A DNA stretch of 64,000 nucleotides from Stachybotrys elegans (taxonomy: Eukaryota > Ascomycota > Sordariomycetes > Hypocreales > Stachybotryaceae): NCBI GenBank assembly GCA_020746835.1, contig JAGPNK010000025.1, positions 236,184 through 300,183 of the forward strand, written 5' to 3'. The notes beneath the pieces were generated by a model. The model saw only the letters and a list, made by a program, of their open reading frames with translations, had not been told where the DNA came from and did not search any database. Each line of letters begins with the position of its first letter. Position 1 is the stretch's first letter. Of this stretch, positions 37,476-49,733 are shown in pieces. The position numbers were made by a program, and so were the translations under genes.

Positions 37476-37937
37476 TCATGCGATCCCCATACGCCTCAGC
37501 TCACTTCCCAGTACTTGATCGAGATATCCATGGTCCAGATAAGCCCAAATGTGTGAGACCAGCCCATCCTCCCCAAAACGTACGTGCCAAGAGTAGTGTT
37601 GCTGATAAGGGACGCCACTATGAGTGATACTGTTGGTAGCATCGAATCTGACGGCCGTAAAGCCGCGTTTCTCGTCCACAACAACACCTTCAATCCCATT
37701 GGGGATGACAAACTTCAGGCCCGGAGCTTGAACGGCCTTGCCTAGCTTGCCGAAGCCGCCGGCCAAGAACTCGGCCTTGGAGTGGTAGACAGCTGCATAG
37801 GACGAGCCCGGGGGGCCTATGGCGTGAAACTCGAGATTCGGAGACACATATTCCTGGAAGAAGCGTTGGCTACCCTCCGGTGGCGACTCAAAAAGCTTGA
37901 AGATGTTGTAAGCTTCTTCTCTTGTGGGAAATGGCAT
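37476..37937 (-). CDS. SnoaL-like (NTF2-fold) protein
   Basis: An intron-free gene of 153 aa from the ATG at 37937 (MPFPTREEAYNIFKLFES). An in-frame ATG at 38018 would add 27 residues, but the shorter start fits the usual length of the family. Visible features are the cone-fold helix-strand layout, FFQEYVSPNLEFHAIGP, RFDATNSITHSGVPYQQHYS and VRFGEDGLVSHIWAYLD, which resemble SnoaL-like and nuclear-transport-factor-2-like proteins. In fungal pathways such small proteins catalyse cyclisation, isomerisation or ring expansion of reactive intermediates, sometimes without cofactors. It stands next to the FAD monooxygenase, which may make its substrate. The assignment rests on fold-type pattern; the reaction is not predictable. 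Confidence 0.85.
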   Translation of the reverse strand: MPFPTREEAYNIFKLFESPPEGSQRFFQEYVSPNLEFHAIGPPGSSYAAVYHSKAEFLAGGFGKLGKAVQAPGLKFVIPNGIEGVVVDEKRGFTAVRFDATNSITHSGVPYQQHYSWHVRFGEDGLVSHIWAYLDHGYLDQVLGSELRRMGIA

Positions 37938-38383
37938 GATGAACAATGGGGCTAGGCTTTGAGATCCTCTGCTGGCTGGTTGGAGAGAGATAGTGACTGA
38001 ATGAGGAAGGACATGCATGAATTATCTGTGTGGGCAGCTCCCCGTTATATAGCTCGGACATTCAGGTCCGGTCTTCTTTCATCCGTCCGGTCCATTGGAG
38101 TACCCTTGCTCGGGTCTCAAGCATGTGAGATTATGGAGACAGGGTTAAACCTGGAATATGGCTTGGTGGTAGTGAGAAGCTCTGAGTACTCTGGGCTGCC
38201 GTGCTCATACGTAGTCAGGAGGACTTGCCATACGTGATGCAGCGTAAACACGATAAAAACACGTTTATCGACATGTTATTATGAATGCCTTCCAATGCGC
38301 GAGGTAAATTTATATCTCAAGCTCTACGCTTCTGCCTATCTAAAAGATGATCCAACCCGATTCTGGGGCTCCCAGACTGATGT
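37938..38383. other. intergenic region upstream of the SnoaL-like gene
   Basis: No gene is recognised. Two GTCCGGTC-type variants (near 38066 and 38085) partly resemble the GACCGGAG motif but differ at the last base. Confidence 0.4.
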
Positions 38384-39723
38384 CTAAGACGATCGACTTT
38401 GCTCCAGCACCCAATTGACCGCAGACGCCGCGTTTGCGCGGAAGTCAGCACCTTCCTTGATTTCTGGGTACATCCAGAAGAAGTGAGGAAGTGCGTCGTA
38501 GTTATCCAGCTTACACGGCACCCTGAATACTGTCAGCGTAATTATTCCTCCGTGTGACATAATCGGGATATGGTCGAGGTACCCATTCTTGTCTAGCTCA
38601 GCTTTGATGATAGTGCCATCGTCGCGGATAACATCTGCGCCGCAAGTGGCGATATACGTGGGCGGCAGTTCCGCAAGACGCTCATGTAGAGCAGGGAAGA
38701 CGTCCGGGTTCTTCTTCTGGGCCGTGGACCCATTGATAGCTGCTCACCCAGATTAGAAAAGCTTGTACAGGGAAAAGCAATATACAGCCGGGCAAGGGGT
38801 CATTACATTGGAAGATCAGCATTCCTTTGTAGTCAACGATCGGCCCATCATTGTTCTCCTCCCAGGACTTCAGATAACTGCGATATTTGTCCGGAACGTG
38901 CTCGGGGTGAATTGTCATCGGGGCAAGCGCCACTACACCCTTGACGCGTTCGGCCATGATGCCGTGCTCAAGGTACTTCAGCGCGAGACCGATGGCCAAC
39001 CCACCACCACACGACGCACCGATAGCGAACATTTTTTTCTTGTCTCCGCCCAGTGTCTCGACATTCTCCCACGCCTACAAAGGAGTCAGCTTAAGTAGTG
39101 TTGCTGCTTTGTGCAGGCTACTCACCCAGTTGTAGGCACCAACATAATCGTAGAGCTGGGACGGGACGGGATATTCGGGCGCACGCCTATATCCAACGGA
39201 AACAAGTACACATGGTGCATGCTGCGCGATATACCGGCAGAGCCCTAAAGGTATCAGTTCAGCTCGATAGAAGGGAACCAAATGATTGAAGCGATGGCTC
39301 ACGGTCTTCAAAGTACGTGTCAAGCCCGCCAACGGTAAAGCCGCCACCATGGGCGCTGGGTAGATGATGCTGTTAGTAAACATCCTGTAATCCCAGTACT
39401 ATTCGCCGCAGGCACACTCACTAAACGCCGAGAGGAAGCCGTTGGCCCTGCTCGGAAACTTGTTTGGGCGTATAGATCCGAACGGTCAAACCGCCGTAAA
39501 TGACTTGGTCCCCTGGACTCAGTGTGAGGAATCATTTAGAAGCGGGACACTGCAGCAGCGCCTTACGCGTAGTGACGGAGGGATCGGGTGCCTGATTCTC
39601 CTGGGCTTGCAGAGTGTCACTCAGAGCCTGGTAGCCTGCCCGTAGCTCTTCCAAGGTACCGCTGATGGTGGGCCGGTAACCCCATTTCTCCTCGAGAGCC
39701 AACCATTCGGCTGTGAGTTGCAT
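38384..39723 (-). CDS. alpha/beta hydrolase, hormone-sensitive-lipase family (fold-3)
   Basis: Starts at the ATG at 39723 (MQLTAEWLALEEKW) and ends at the TAG at 38384. It has several short introns; those near 39424-39364, 39300-39245, 39126-39077 and 38814-38745 are inferred. The oxyanion-hole motif HGGGFTVGG lies near 39350. The nucleophile elbow GASCGGG (G-x-S-x-G) is near 39020. The acid (DVIRDDGT) and the C-terminal His (LPHFFWMYP) follow. VSVGYRRAPEYPVPSQLYD between them is the family's classical segment. Likely cytosolic esterase or lactonase acting on the polyketide ester or lactone. Equally, such enzymes can act as esterifying or dehydrating tailoring enzymes. It lies in a run of minus-strand cluster genes (35.2-39.7 kb). 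Confidence 0.9.
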
Positions 39724-41034
39724 GATGGCGTGTTTCCTCTCCGTTAAATATTATGCGAGTCGGGGCATCTAGTAGAGTTGAGGAAAACAACAGTGTCTAC
39801 GGCGGGGGTGATGCCTGGCATCTTGGGGGCTGGATAACTTAATAAATCACATGCAAGTATGGTTTCAGCATCGTCTTGATGATGCTTTCAGGTTGTGTTT
39901 CTCTCTCTCTTACTTTGCGCTTCGTTGCAAGTACTCCGGGCAGTTGAGTGTCGACACGGTACGTGGAGTTACGAGACCTGAGTATGCCAACCGTCCCCAT
40001 GCATGCCTCGGAGATTCGGGGGCGCATCGGGAAGACTTGACGTTGGATGCGCCGGCGCACCTAGATCATCCGAAATGCTGCAGCCCCTTGTATGATCGAC
40101 TTTATCCAGCAGGGGGGGGGTGAAATGCCCATATTTCCTTTCGGCTCTAGTGATCGGTTTCGAAGTTTCCCATGGAAATCTGCCAGGATAAGGACGGCAC
40201 TTGTCCGAAGACTGCAGTGCATCGAGATCAATGATCCTTCGTTTAAGCATGATGATGTAGGTGGCTTGATTCTGTTATGCGTATGCGCGTTTATGCATGC
40301 ACATCACCTAATTTGGAATATGCCGATAAGTGGTAAAGTAGTAAGCTTGGATTTGTTCCATGATTAATAATGTAGCCCTGTATGTACGGTTGCTCTACCT
40401 AGCAATAGCCTAGCCAAGGAGTTAGAAAGATACTTAGGATATAGAGACTAGGGCTGGGATATTAATAAAGAGAGGCATGATGGCTTATGAGTATCTTTCT
40501 ATCTAAGCCTGGTTGTACCCGACATCCCTGGTCTTGACTAGTTTGCTGCGTTACCATACTCGAGGGCTCAGCTGGAAACAGACATGTCTCTCAAACGAGC
40601 AATGGAAGGCATAGTTTCGAACGGTCATCTTGTATTATGTATTCCCGGCGGTGAAAGAGGGCCGACGTTTGTCCCGAAAGCTGGACGAGCCACATGCCGC
40701 CAACCGTGTATTTTCACTTGTGTATCATTGGAAATGGCGAGTGAAGGACGAAATAGATGTGAAGTTTGTAAAAACTCTCTCCGCTCATAATGGCTGCATG
40801 TTTATGGGAAAGAGTGAGCGAGTATGGTCTGATTATTATTGAGACAAGTTCTACTTGAGATACGGTGACGACATTAGGGTAGATCGGAAATGTTATCATT
40901 CGCTGATGGGATATGTCATATTCCTTGGGATTATAGGCAACCCTTAACCATTAATACAATGCATACCATTTATATATTGGCTTTAACCTTTTCTTGGTGA
41001 ATTTCTATTGCTCAAGTATCGCCTATGCAACGCT
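39724..41034. other. intergenic region between the hydrolase and the Myb gene
   Basis: No gene is recognised. A CT-repeat (39899-39911) and a 9-base poly-G run (40112-40120) are present. A TACTCCGGG at 39932 resembles the reverse of the cluster motif's right half, but a seven-base match is expected by chance. The stretch 40.3-41.0 kb is AT-rich. Confidence 0.5.
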
Positions 41035-42736
41035 CTAACTCTGAATCTCTATCTTGGCCTTTGCGTTTCCAGATTTCACTACGTCCAGGATATTATCCAA
41101 CGTATTGCGATCACATTCATTAATCTCAATGACCACTTTTCCAAAAGATCTGTTCATGGCGTTGATGGCGTCGGACATCGTGCTGTCCTCTCCATGCTGT
41201 TGCTGTTGCTGTGCCGGCGGGGGCGGAGGTGGAATACCTCCGCCGGACTGGGTCAGCATGTGGTCCAGCTCTGGGATGTTAGACCACACATGCTGCCGAT
41301 TCTCCAGCGCAGGGTACTGATAGGGGTAGTCGTATGAGGGTGTTACCGTCGTGGGTAGCAGCGCTGCGGGGGCACCATCCACCGAGGTCGTGTTGATTGG
41401 GGGGCAGAATGGGAGTGACATGCTCATGTCGCAAATGTTATTGGTGACTTCTGTGTTGGAAGGGTCGGCCGAGAAGGCCGATGACTCGTGCACGGTGCGG
41501 TTGGTCCAGGAGGATAGTTGCAGCTGATCCCACTCCTCTCCCTCGTCGATGTGGTCAGGACTCCAATGGTACGACTCCTCGTCAGTTCCGTCTGCACTCT
41601 CCTGGTCTGTTCGACTCTGGTTGCTGCTGCTCTGAGCTCCGGCGCTTGGAGACTTGGTGGATGGGCTGTTGTTCTTTTCTACGCTGCGCTGCTTCTCCCC
41701 ACGCGATGCGCTATCTCGCGTTAAAATGGTGTATCTGTAGCCATGTAAGAAGTTGATTCCATATATGGGAGGGAAATGAAAATAAAATTGACAACAATCT
41801 TACCTGTTCTTGAGTTCGTTCCGTGATCTGTTTGGATAGCTGGCCTCCTGGATCAGTTTCCACTCGCGCCCGTGCTTCGCGACTGATCTTAAGAGCAGAT
41901 CGTCCTGGAATGCTGTCAGTAACCAATACTCCGGGAGCTGCTAAAGGGTCGCATGAGATTGACGTGCCTCTTCAGGGTCCCATTCGCTATGATCGAGCTT
42001 CGGATCGAGGCTGTTCTGCCAACGTTTGGCACACTCTGTTGTCTAGCGTTAACTAGGGATCCAATCGACTGCTCGGCAGCGTTGTATGATCGCCAGTCGA
42101 AATCGCCAAGAGGAAGGGTTGGAGAAAGGAAACCTTAACTTACGGTCGGGGCTTCTGCAACCCACCAAGTTTGCAACCACTACCCACCTTTACTGGGTTA
42201 ACTGACACGTCCACGAGCTTGTTGGTTGGCGGAAGATACACAAGGAAAAGGGTTATTTCTCGCATATTGGATCGGACTTGGCATGAGGATGCTGGCATCG
42301 GTGCTGAGAATAAAAAGTGAGATGCTTACTTTTGCCCGTGGGTTCGCACAGCCTCGAGCAGGCGTTCGTCCTCGTCTTCGTCCCACCCGCCTTTTTTGAG
42401 GCTGCCGCAGACGTTGTTAATCCAGCGCTTGCGGCAGTCTTTGTTCGTCCTACCCGGGAGCTTGGTGGCTATGCGGTGCCAATCCTTAGCCTTGCCGCGG
42501 GTGGCTAGTGTTCGTGGGAACGCTGATTAGCGATTGGTTCGTATCAAATGAGACGAGTGTTGGCTCGCAGTACTTGTAAGGGTAGATGGGGGAACGTGAG
42601 GGAGGGGTAAGACAGTAGCGTGGTGGGTGTCTGGAGTAGTGTTGGTTGCCATACTGTAGTTTTGGGCCTGCTCGTATAGGATCCTGTCCTCCTCCTCTGT
42701 CCAACGCCGTTGGGCTTTTCGCTTTTCGGTTGACAT
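41035..42736 (-). CDS. Myb-type (three SANT repeats) transcription factor
   Basis: From the ATG at 42736 the protein opens MSTEKRKAQRRWTEEEDRIL, the first Myb repeat, which continues after an intron with KDWHRIATKLPGRTNKDCRKR. Repeat two reads GGWDEDEDERLLEAV and, across two introns, WVVVANLVGCRSPDQCAKRW. Repeat three reads HSEWDPEEDDLLLRSVAKHG, then REWKLIQEASYPNRSRNELK. The junction inside 'DPEE|DDLL' fits best with a GC-AG intron (donor GCACGT). The C-terminal half is low-complexity: Ser/Gln-rich, then a PPPPPP-QQQQQ stretch (41190-41230), then IEINECDRNTLDNILDVVKS at the end (stop at 41035). It resembles general fungal Myb regulators more than a dedicated cluster activator, but its position inside the cluster leaves both options open. 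Confidence 0.88.
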
Positions 42737-43830
42737 GCTATGGTTCAAACTGGTCTGCGCACCGGATCCAAGGGCAAAGACAGAGGTATCTGGTTGCAGT
42801 GTTGTATTAATGAACACATTGCGTATATGATCTCCATCAATCACTTAGATATGCCGTCTCAAGATCAGGACATGCTGCGTACGGCATACGGTCCCGTGCA
42901 TGATGACACCAGCCTGAAAGCCAGCGAAACGGCTGCGCCCGACACACACACTGGCGTCTTGGCGCTGCATGCTTTACGGCTTTATGTAGGAGCAGCATCT
43001 TGCCACCTGATTCGACTGCTTATGCGCCGCATAATGCTACGTAGGATGCATACGTGCATCCATCGAAAGCCACTTCAAACTGCCGTGTGGCCGTGTGTTG
43101 TGCCTATCTTTACCCACATTTGTCCATCTTGCCTCGTCTGTGCCTGACTCCATAAAATCCTTGCCGAAGAGCCAAATAATGATACGTATCCGAATGCACA
43201 TGTATGTAGACAGATGCATGGTCGGCAATTGGGCTTCCTCCGCTTCTCCGCGCCGGCCCGCCAACGGCGGAGAATGCAATTCATCCTGCGTTTGTCCTGC
43301 CCTGCCGCGGTTGGAAGAATTGAGGTAAGCACTAGCGAGCCAACAGCAGGATGTGATGAACGAGGGCATCAGCCATGAGGGATAATGCAAGCAACCGCCA
43401 ACTGGGGGTGCGGGGGATACGGGTAGATGGGCTGGCACCGGCATCTTCCCGCTAGTTCCGCCGAACTCAAGGTGCAAGGGATGCAGTCCCGCTCGTTCCG
43501 CTCTTGGAGGCATTGTAAGAACTCTAGACCAGATGACGTGGAAAAGTGTAATGTACGTACATGTGCGGCCTTGATAGTACAGACTGCTTCGACTCTGGAC
43601 AACAGGGGGACGGAGCATCACGGCGTGCTTGACTTCGCCCGGATCGACGCTTGCTGACTGAGACCACTGTCGTATTAGCCGTATTGGCTATGTCCCGCAA
43701 ACATACATACATAGACACAAGTAGTAGTACTGGCTGGCTATCCACGAGTGGGACAAGGCTAGGAATAGGACGCGAATCACGGATGTGATATGTACAATAG
43801 CGATGGCCGAACACATTCAAGGATTGACGA

Positions 43831-43840
43831 GGACCGGAGT
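43831..43840 (+). promoter_or_regulatory. GGACCGGAGT motif upstream of the MFS exporter
   Basis: An exact 10-mer match followed by ATATG, as at 37174 (ATATC). It lies about 690 bp above the MFS start at 44532. Confidence 0.4.
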
Positions 43841-43993
43841 ATATGCTACGGGATGTGGAGGTCAAGAGTGGGGGGTTCATCACAACTCCCCAGTCCTTGT
43901 TTCGGACTTAAGCATTGGAACCTACTAGATAACGCCAGAGAGGCAGCTGATTTGCTGGTTTAACCTTGATCGTTTGCTTATCCCCGCCTAATA

Positions 43994-44270
43994 GCCGCCC
44001 TCCCGCCCTCCCGCCCTCCCCCCTTTCTGACAGGAATGTAGAATTGTCGTGGCCAGTTGACAACGGTAGGTCCTTGACGTGCAAGGCAGAGGATGCTACT
44101 GACGCAATAGCAAGCCATCTTTGTTGTGAACAATGGCTACTTAGGGAAGTCGGTTTCTCACAAAGGCAAGCTTCAGCCATTGCCCAGCAAGGTTCCATGA
44201 TAAATCCAGCCCGCTTCCTTCTTCCCTCTTCCCTCTTCCCTCTTCCCTCATCCCTCATCCCCATCCCCCC
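43994..44270. repeat. two pyrimidine-rich tandem repeats in the MFS promoter
   Basis: First, CCGCCCTC units at 43994-44020. Second, about six CTTCCCT/CATCCCT units at 44217-44270. Both put pyrimidines on the plus strand, which may favour open chromatin or unusual structure; this is inference. Confidence 0.75.
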
Positions 44271-44531
44271 CTCACCGTAATCATAACACCACTCCCCACC
44301 CACCCTTTTTCGCAAAGTCCATGTGTACTGGGTTGTGTTAGCTGATCATATCCCAGAGGCCCACTCGTGCACCTGGCTTCCCTGCACTCTTCTGCCTTGT
44401 CCTGTTTTCTCCCCTGCCCTTCGGCTACTTACTTACTGGCTCCGTTTTCCTCCCACTTTCTCCCACTTGCCCCCTCTCGTCTAGCGGAAGGAGAAAATCC
44501 ATCTGGTTAAGCACCCACAACGACACACACG

Positions 44532-46490
44532 ATGGAGCACCACGAGCCCGAGAAAAGTGCTGTTGCGCAGCCTTTGCCCGATGGCAATGATACACCGTCG
44601 CCGAGCAATGAAGTCGAATCGCAGCAGCAGAAGGAGACGCGCAAGCTGACGGGATGGAAGGTAGGAAACGAGCCGCCTCTGTTTGGCTGTTTGTTCCTAT
44701 GCTAATGCAGGATTCAGTGGTTCATGTTCAATGTCACCACACTCACAGCCATCTTTCTCTATGCTTTGGATAACACCATCGTGGCCAACATCCAGCCAGT
44801 GAGTAGCCACGTCAATATTTCCTCCAACATGCCTAATATTTTTCACAGATCATGGTCAACGACTTTCAGGCTGTTGATGAGCTACCCTGGCTAGCAGTGG
44901 GCTTCATGATTGGAGGTCTTGCCATGGTCATGCCTCTCGGCAAGCTGTATGGCAGATTCGACAACAAGTGGCTCTTCATCTTCTTCGCCGTCAACTTCAT
45001 GGCAGCTTCTGCCCTCTGCGGTGGTGCTCCCAACATGGACGCCGAGATTATCGGCCGCGTTTGGGCGGGAGCCGGTGGCAACGGCATGTACTACGGCCTA
45101 CTCAATCTCGTCACCGCAAACACGCTCGACCGTGAGCGCTCGACCTACCTCAGTCTCACGTATGGCCCCTAGCTCTCCCACTTACCCGCTTGGACAGCCC
45201 CAGTTACTGACACAGCCTAGGGGCATGGTATGGGGTTTTGGTACCATTCTGGGTCCCGTCATTGGAGGAGCCTTCTCACTCGCTTCGTGGCGTTGGGCCT
45301 TCTATCTCAATCTGTTCTTTGCCATCCCGCTGTTGCCCTCGTATCTGTACCTGATTCCGTCCAATGAGCCGGCGCCTCATTTGTCCTTCAAGACGAAGCT
45401 CGCCACCATCGACTGGGTTGGTGCCTTGTTGAGCACAGCCAGCATCGTAACAATACTGGTAGCCACCAACTTTGGAGGTGTCCTGTATGAGTGGAACAGC
45501 GGCGCCATCATCGCGCTCTATGTCGTCAGTGGAGTGTGCTTTTTGCTCTTTGTTGCCCAGCAGACCCTCGCTTTTCTCACAACCCTGGAGGACCGCATGC
45601 TTCCAGTCCATCTTCTCCCCAACAAAGAAGTCATTCTCCTGTTTATCTTGGCCGCCTGCGGAGGTACAGTCACCTACGTCTCGGTGTACTACGTGCCTCT
45701 GTACTTCCAGTTCACGCGAGGCGACGACGCTATCCAGACATCGGAGCGAATCCTGCCCCTCGTCTTCCTCCTCATCTTTGGCATGCTGACCAACGGCTAC
45801 CTCATGTCCAAGCTCGGCTACTACAAGCCTTGGTACGTCTTCGGCACCGCCTTGAGCATTGTTGGAGGTGTTCTGTGGAGTAAGTTCCTTAGATCCATCC
45901 ATGTCCACTCTTAGCCGCCCCATGTGGTGGAGTTGTGAGGCCCGAGGCTAACTTGGTGGGGATGTCTAGGTCGAGTTGAGCTTGAGACCTCCAACGCGGC
46001 TGTCTATGGTTATCAGGTCCTGATTGGTCTTGGTGCGGGCTGCTTTACCCACGCCAGTTTCGCTGTGGTCCAGGCAAACGTGGACCCCAAGGATTCTGTC
46101 AACGCCCTCACCCTAATGACCTTGGGCCAACTGAGCGGCCTGGCCTTCAGCCTGTCCATCACCGGTGCCGTCTTCATCAACAGGGCTATAGATAACTTGC
46201 GGGCAGTCTTCCCCAACATGGACGAGGGTGAGCTAGAGTCCATCGTCTCTGGTACCAGTGGCGGCCTGCTTGAGCGTATTGGTGAGCAGCAACGGAACAA
46301 TGCCCTTAACGCCATCCTGGACGCCATGCATCAGCCATTTGTTCACATCTACATCGCTGCTGCGGTCGCATTCGTGCTCAGCTGCCTCCTCAAGGTAAGA
46401 CGACAGGCGTCTAAAACTGAATTCTAGTGAATCATATTGACATTCTTATAGTGGAAGAAGGTCTACACGGTTGCTGCTGGTGGTGCTTGA
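44532..46490 (+). CDS. MFS multidrug/toxin-type exporter (14-helix family)
   Basis: The start ATG at 44532 (MEHHEPEKSAVAQ) leads into a polar N-terminus and then FNVTTLTAIFLYALDNTIVA, the 'LD.TIV' signature of the DHA2 drug:H+ antiporter group. Further family marks: WLAVGFMIGGLAMVMPLGKL, GRVWAGAGGNGMYYG, GFGTILGPVIGGAFS and SWRWAFYLNLFFA (motif C region). The count of hydrophobic segments fits 14 helices. Six exons are visible; the last ends WKKVYTVAAGGA at the TGA at 46488. Members export toxic metabolites and drugs through the plasma membrane, so it probably exports the cluster product and gives self-protection. The promoter carries a GGACCGGAGT copy. Confidence 0.94.
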
Positions 46491-47259
46491 AGGGTTTAGG
46501 CTTTGAGCGTGTGCTGTCCATTAGCATGGATCCAGCCACATAGAGCACGCCTGATTCGATGGATAACACTGGTATTATATCTTATGATTCGATATCGTCT
46601 TTATCGTCAGAGGGGGCCTCCTCGAAGTCACTGGCCTGTATCCCATAGAGGCACACGAACGGGAAATCCCACATAACACCGGTATATTGGAGTAAGGAAG
46701 GAATGAAGGAAGGAAAATGAGATGTGCATCTGAACATGTCCATCTAGGTATGCTTGATAATGCCCCTTTGCAAATGCATGAAGCCACGAATGTGGCTTTT
46801 GAGTTCGCTGCCGGCACCGTAGATAGGTAGATAGATAGATAGATAGTCATTAATTTGATCAAATTAGGATACTAGCAGGCCTATATCTATCGTGATGCAC
46901 CGAATAAAGCCCATAGGTACTTCTATGGTTGTTCGTCATCAGCAATAGAATACAACGTTCGAAGTAGGGGTACGTAGATCAACTCTTGGCTTGGTATCAC
47001 ATCCTGGGCGCCTTCACGTCGAGCCAAACAAACGATCCCATAGGGGAGAGGAACCAGTTGCTTTTTTGAGCATGGGTAATGCTAGCCTACGGGGATTCTA
47101 TTACAGAGACGACTGTTACAGGGCGCATAAATAGCCCAAGTAGTTGAAAATGATCACCAATACACAAAGATAACGATAATCGAAAGTGGGAGAGGATGAA
47201 ATCCTGAATGGGATAGGTGAATGAAGGTAAATCTCTCTTGCAATTCTCAATCGATGCTC
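46491..47259. other. intergenic region between converging MFS and OMT genes
   Basis: No gene is recognised. It contains a short GATA microsatellite (46821-46846). Confidence 0.6.
46821..46846. repeat. GATA tetranucleotide microsatellite
   Basis: AGATAGGTAGATAGATAGAT and two further partial units, in a 3' intergenic region. A simple repeat with no evident function. Confidence 0.8.
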
Positions 47260-49067
47260 CTATTCTGATGACTCTGGCAGAGACTCTATATCTGAGCTGT
47301 CAAGAGGCGAGTCCTCCAGGACAAGCTCCACCAAACCTACCTGGCTTCTGCAATCCCAGATCTTGCGAAGTCGCAGCCCAGCACGTTCCGCCAGCCTCCT
47401 AAACTCAGCGGGCTTACGTTCGATTCCGTTGATGATGGACATCATAGCCAGATCACGCTGGTGAGAGTAACGGGTATAGTAGCCCCAGTTGGCGGGCAGA
47501 GGGGCTGGTGCAGGGCGGAGCTCAGGGCAGCCTGCTGTAGTGTTCATGACTTGATCACTATAGTCATTGCCTTGTCAGCGTCAAAGCTCGAAACAAGATA
47601 TAGGAGTTCCACTGACCAGATCAGGATACGGCTGCGCGGTCCCATTGCAGGCTTTATCGCAGTCAGGATGTCCACGCAATAATCGTCAGACCAGTCGTGC
47701 AAGATGTATCGTAGCCAATATACATCAGCGCCGTGAATGGGAGCAGGGTTAAAGAAGTTGTGAGGGACAAAGCGCACACGGCCTCCGTTCAAGGCTTCAG
47801 GGTTCTCCTTTGGCCAGACCTGTGTTTCTGCCTGCTGCAGAACTGGCGCTCTATCAAGAACGACAAACTGGAGATCAGGGTACAGGTGAGAGAGCTGAAT
47901 ACAGAAGCCTCCTATTTTGCAAGGGTTAACTGGCTGACGGGAGGCTGGGCGCGAGACATAGACTACTCACCTACGCCTCCGCCGACATCGACAATTGTGG
48001 CATTTCCGAGTGCGGCCCAGGGGAAGTCTAAGGGGATCAAGGATCGTCAGTATGCTTATTCTCTTCCACCACATCATAGAGTCCCGAGAGGACCGTACCG
48101 TATAGATGAGCTTCACCAAACACCTTGCCTCCACCCAACATAGCAAGACCAAAGATGGTATGCTCTGGGCGAGAAACAACAGCCTCCTTCGGGTTCTCAG
48201 CCAGTTGCTTGTACTCAGCGCCAAAGACCCCGGGGTATGCGCCTCGTGCCGAGCCATTACGCTGGCCAAGGATCTCCTTTGCGCTGACCTTTTCCTCCAG
48301 CCAGTCCCATCTCGGCTTGTCAGTTCCAATGGCATCTTGCCATGGGGTCTTCTCCACCTCGTACGAGGCCCCCTTGGAAGGATCTGACAGATATCTAGGG
48401 AGATGGTCTGAGCTGGTGAATAGATCGAGACCGCTGTATGCCACGTGCTTATTAGCTCATTGTCATGAACTCGATTGGTCCACAAGTTTGGGTTTCTTAC
48501 AAGAGCATGATATATGCACGCAATGGTTCATTACCGACAAGAGCGGCGGAAACGGAGTTGTTCTGGAAGACATCCTCCGACTTTTCGGCAAAGACGTGGA
48601 TAGAGCAGAGAGTGCGCATTACACGAGCTGGTGAGATGACCATATTAGATGTTTATCCACTAATATAATGGCTGTTCTCAAAAATTTAATTAGAACAAAA
48701 ACTCACAGAGCTTCTTCTCCTCTATGCCAATTTCTTCAGCAATTTGTTTGACGTGCACACCCTCCCCGTCACCCCTGGCGAGAATGTCCGGGACTCTGGC
48801 ATCGGCAACGATATGGAGGGCACGCGCTTCAAAGTATTGTGAAGACACTTCGAGGAGTCGGTTGCGTGGTTCTCCAACAAGCTCGGTGAGGAGACCTCCG
48901 GCCGCCAGCAGCGTACGCTGGGCATCGAAGCATGGTTTGGACAGCAGGGATCCCTCGCTTTTCTCCACTGGGGCCTCCTTGAGAGTGATATAATCGGCAA
49001 TCGCGCTCTGGATCAGGCCGCCGAGTTGCAACAGGCGGCGCGATGAATCGTCAATAACTGCAGACAT
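47260..49067 (-). CDS. SAM-dependent O-methyltransferase (plant-COMT-type)
   Basis: Starts at the ATG at 49067 (MSAVIDDSSRRLLQLGG). The N-terminal part is a dimerisation and winged-helix region (EEIGIEEKKLSRVMRTLCSI after splicing). The catalytic domain has the SAM motif IVDVGGGVGGFCIQLS, joined across an intron near 47975-47910, the acidic LDRAPVL, and RYILHDWSDDYCVDIL with the catalytic His in HDW. The segment YDFPWAALGNA appears only if the donor at about 48096 (GTACGG) is used, which keeps the frame. The last exon ends ESLPESSE at 47260. It should methylate a phenol or enol hydroxyl of the aromatic polyketide. Two to three GGACCGGAG-like sites occur in the divergent region it shares with the next monooxygenase. 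Confidence 0.92.
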
Positions 49068-49733
49068 GATTTTGGTAGGTATAGTAAATTACAGGAGAAT
49101 AGGCATTTGCAAGGCCATATTGTGACGGATCACGGACTGTTCTTAATGTCTCTCCTCGTCCACCTCCATCACAGGTGCATGATACGTGAGTTCTCACCCA
49201 TAGTGGTTACGATGACCGAAATCTGCATACCAGGACCGGAGTACGATGTCACCCTATTGTCCAAATTGGATGCGATTGCAACGGCACAGGCGTAACATAC
49301 TCCGGGTGCAGGGATCACCGAGATCGACAGGCAGAGTTCGAGGGATTATGTATACTCGGGCCTCCACCGACGCATGCTTATGCTTCTCTTTTGAGATGCT
49401 GCATGGTCCTTCCGTGCGACAAAATCCCGTGGCTTGGCACAGCCCGTCGAACGATGGATGGGCATAACGACCAGGCAATGGTGGAAGCGGAATGAGGACC
49501 CGAGCCCTAATCGCCGTGATCGAACGATGCATCCCGGTCGGAGTACTGGAGATAAGCAATTGTCGCAATGAGGATGGAGGGATACTCTGTGCCAAGTAGG
49601 CGGGTAGATGTATATGATAAAATGGCAGACTAAGGATGTTAGCTGAAATTCACGAGTTTATGGGAGATCTATCGCAACATCCTCTATCCGCCTGCACAAG
49701 TGTCTTCGCATTGCCTCTATTGCCAGATCAAAC
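49068..49733. promoter_or_regulatory. divergent promoter of the OMT and the phenol-hydroxylase-type monooxygenase
   Basis: The starts face outward at 49067 and 49734. An exact GGACCGGAGT lies at 49233-49242. Two weaker relatives, ACCCGGAGTATG on the minus strand near 49290 and GGTCGGAGTACT near 49536, lie in the same 670-bp region. The geometry suggests shared control of the two genes. Confidence 0.55.

Larger units (their letters stand above)
42737..44531. other. intergenic region with a GGACCGGAGT motif and pyrimidine-rich tandem repeats
   Basis: The region separates the divergent Myb gene and MFS exporter. A GGACCGGAGT copy lies at 43831-43840. Two tandem repeats occupy 43994-44020 and 44217-44270, and the last 200 bp before the MFS start are CT-rich, as in many fungal promoters. 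Open frames here have no recognisable features. Confidence 0.55.
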
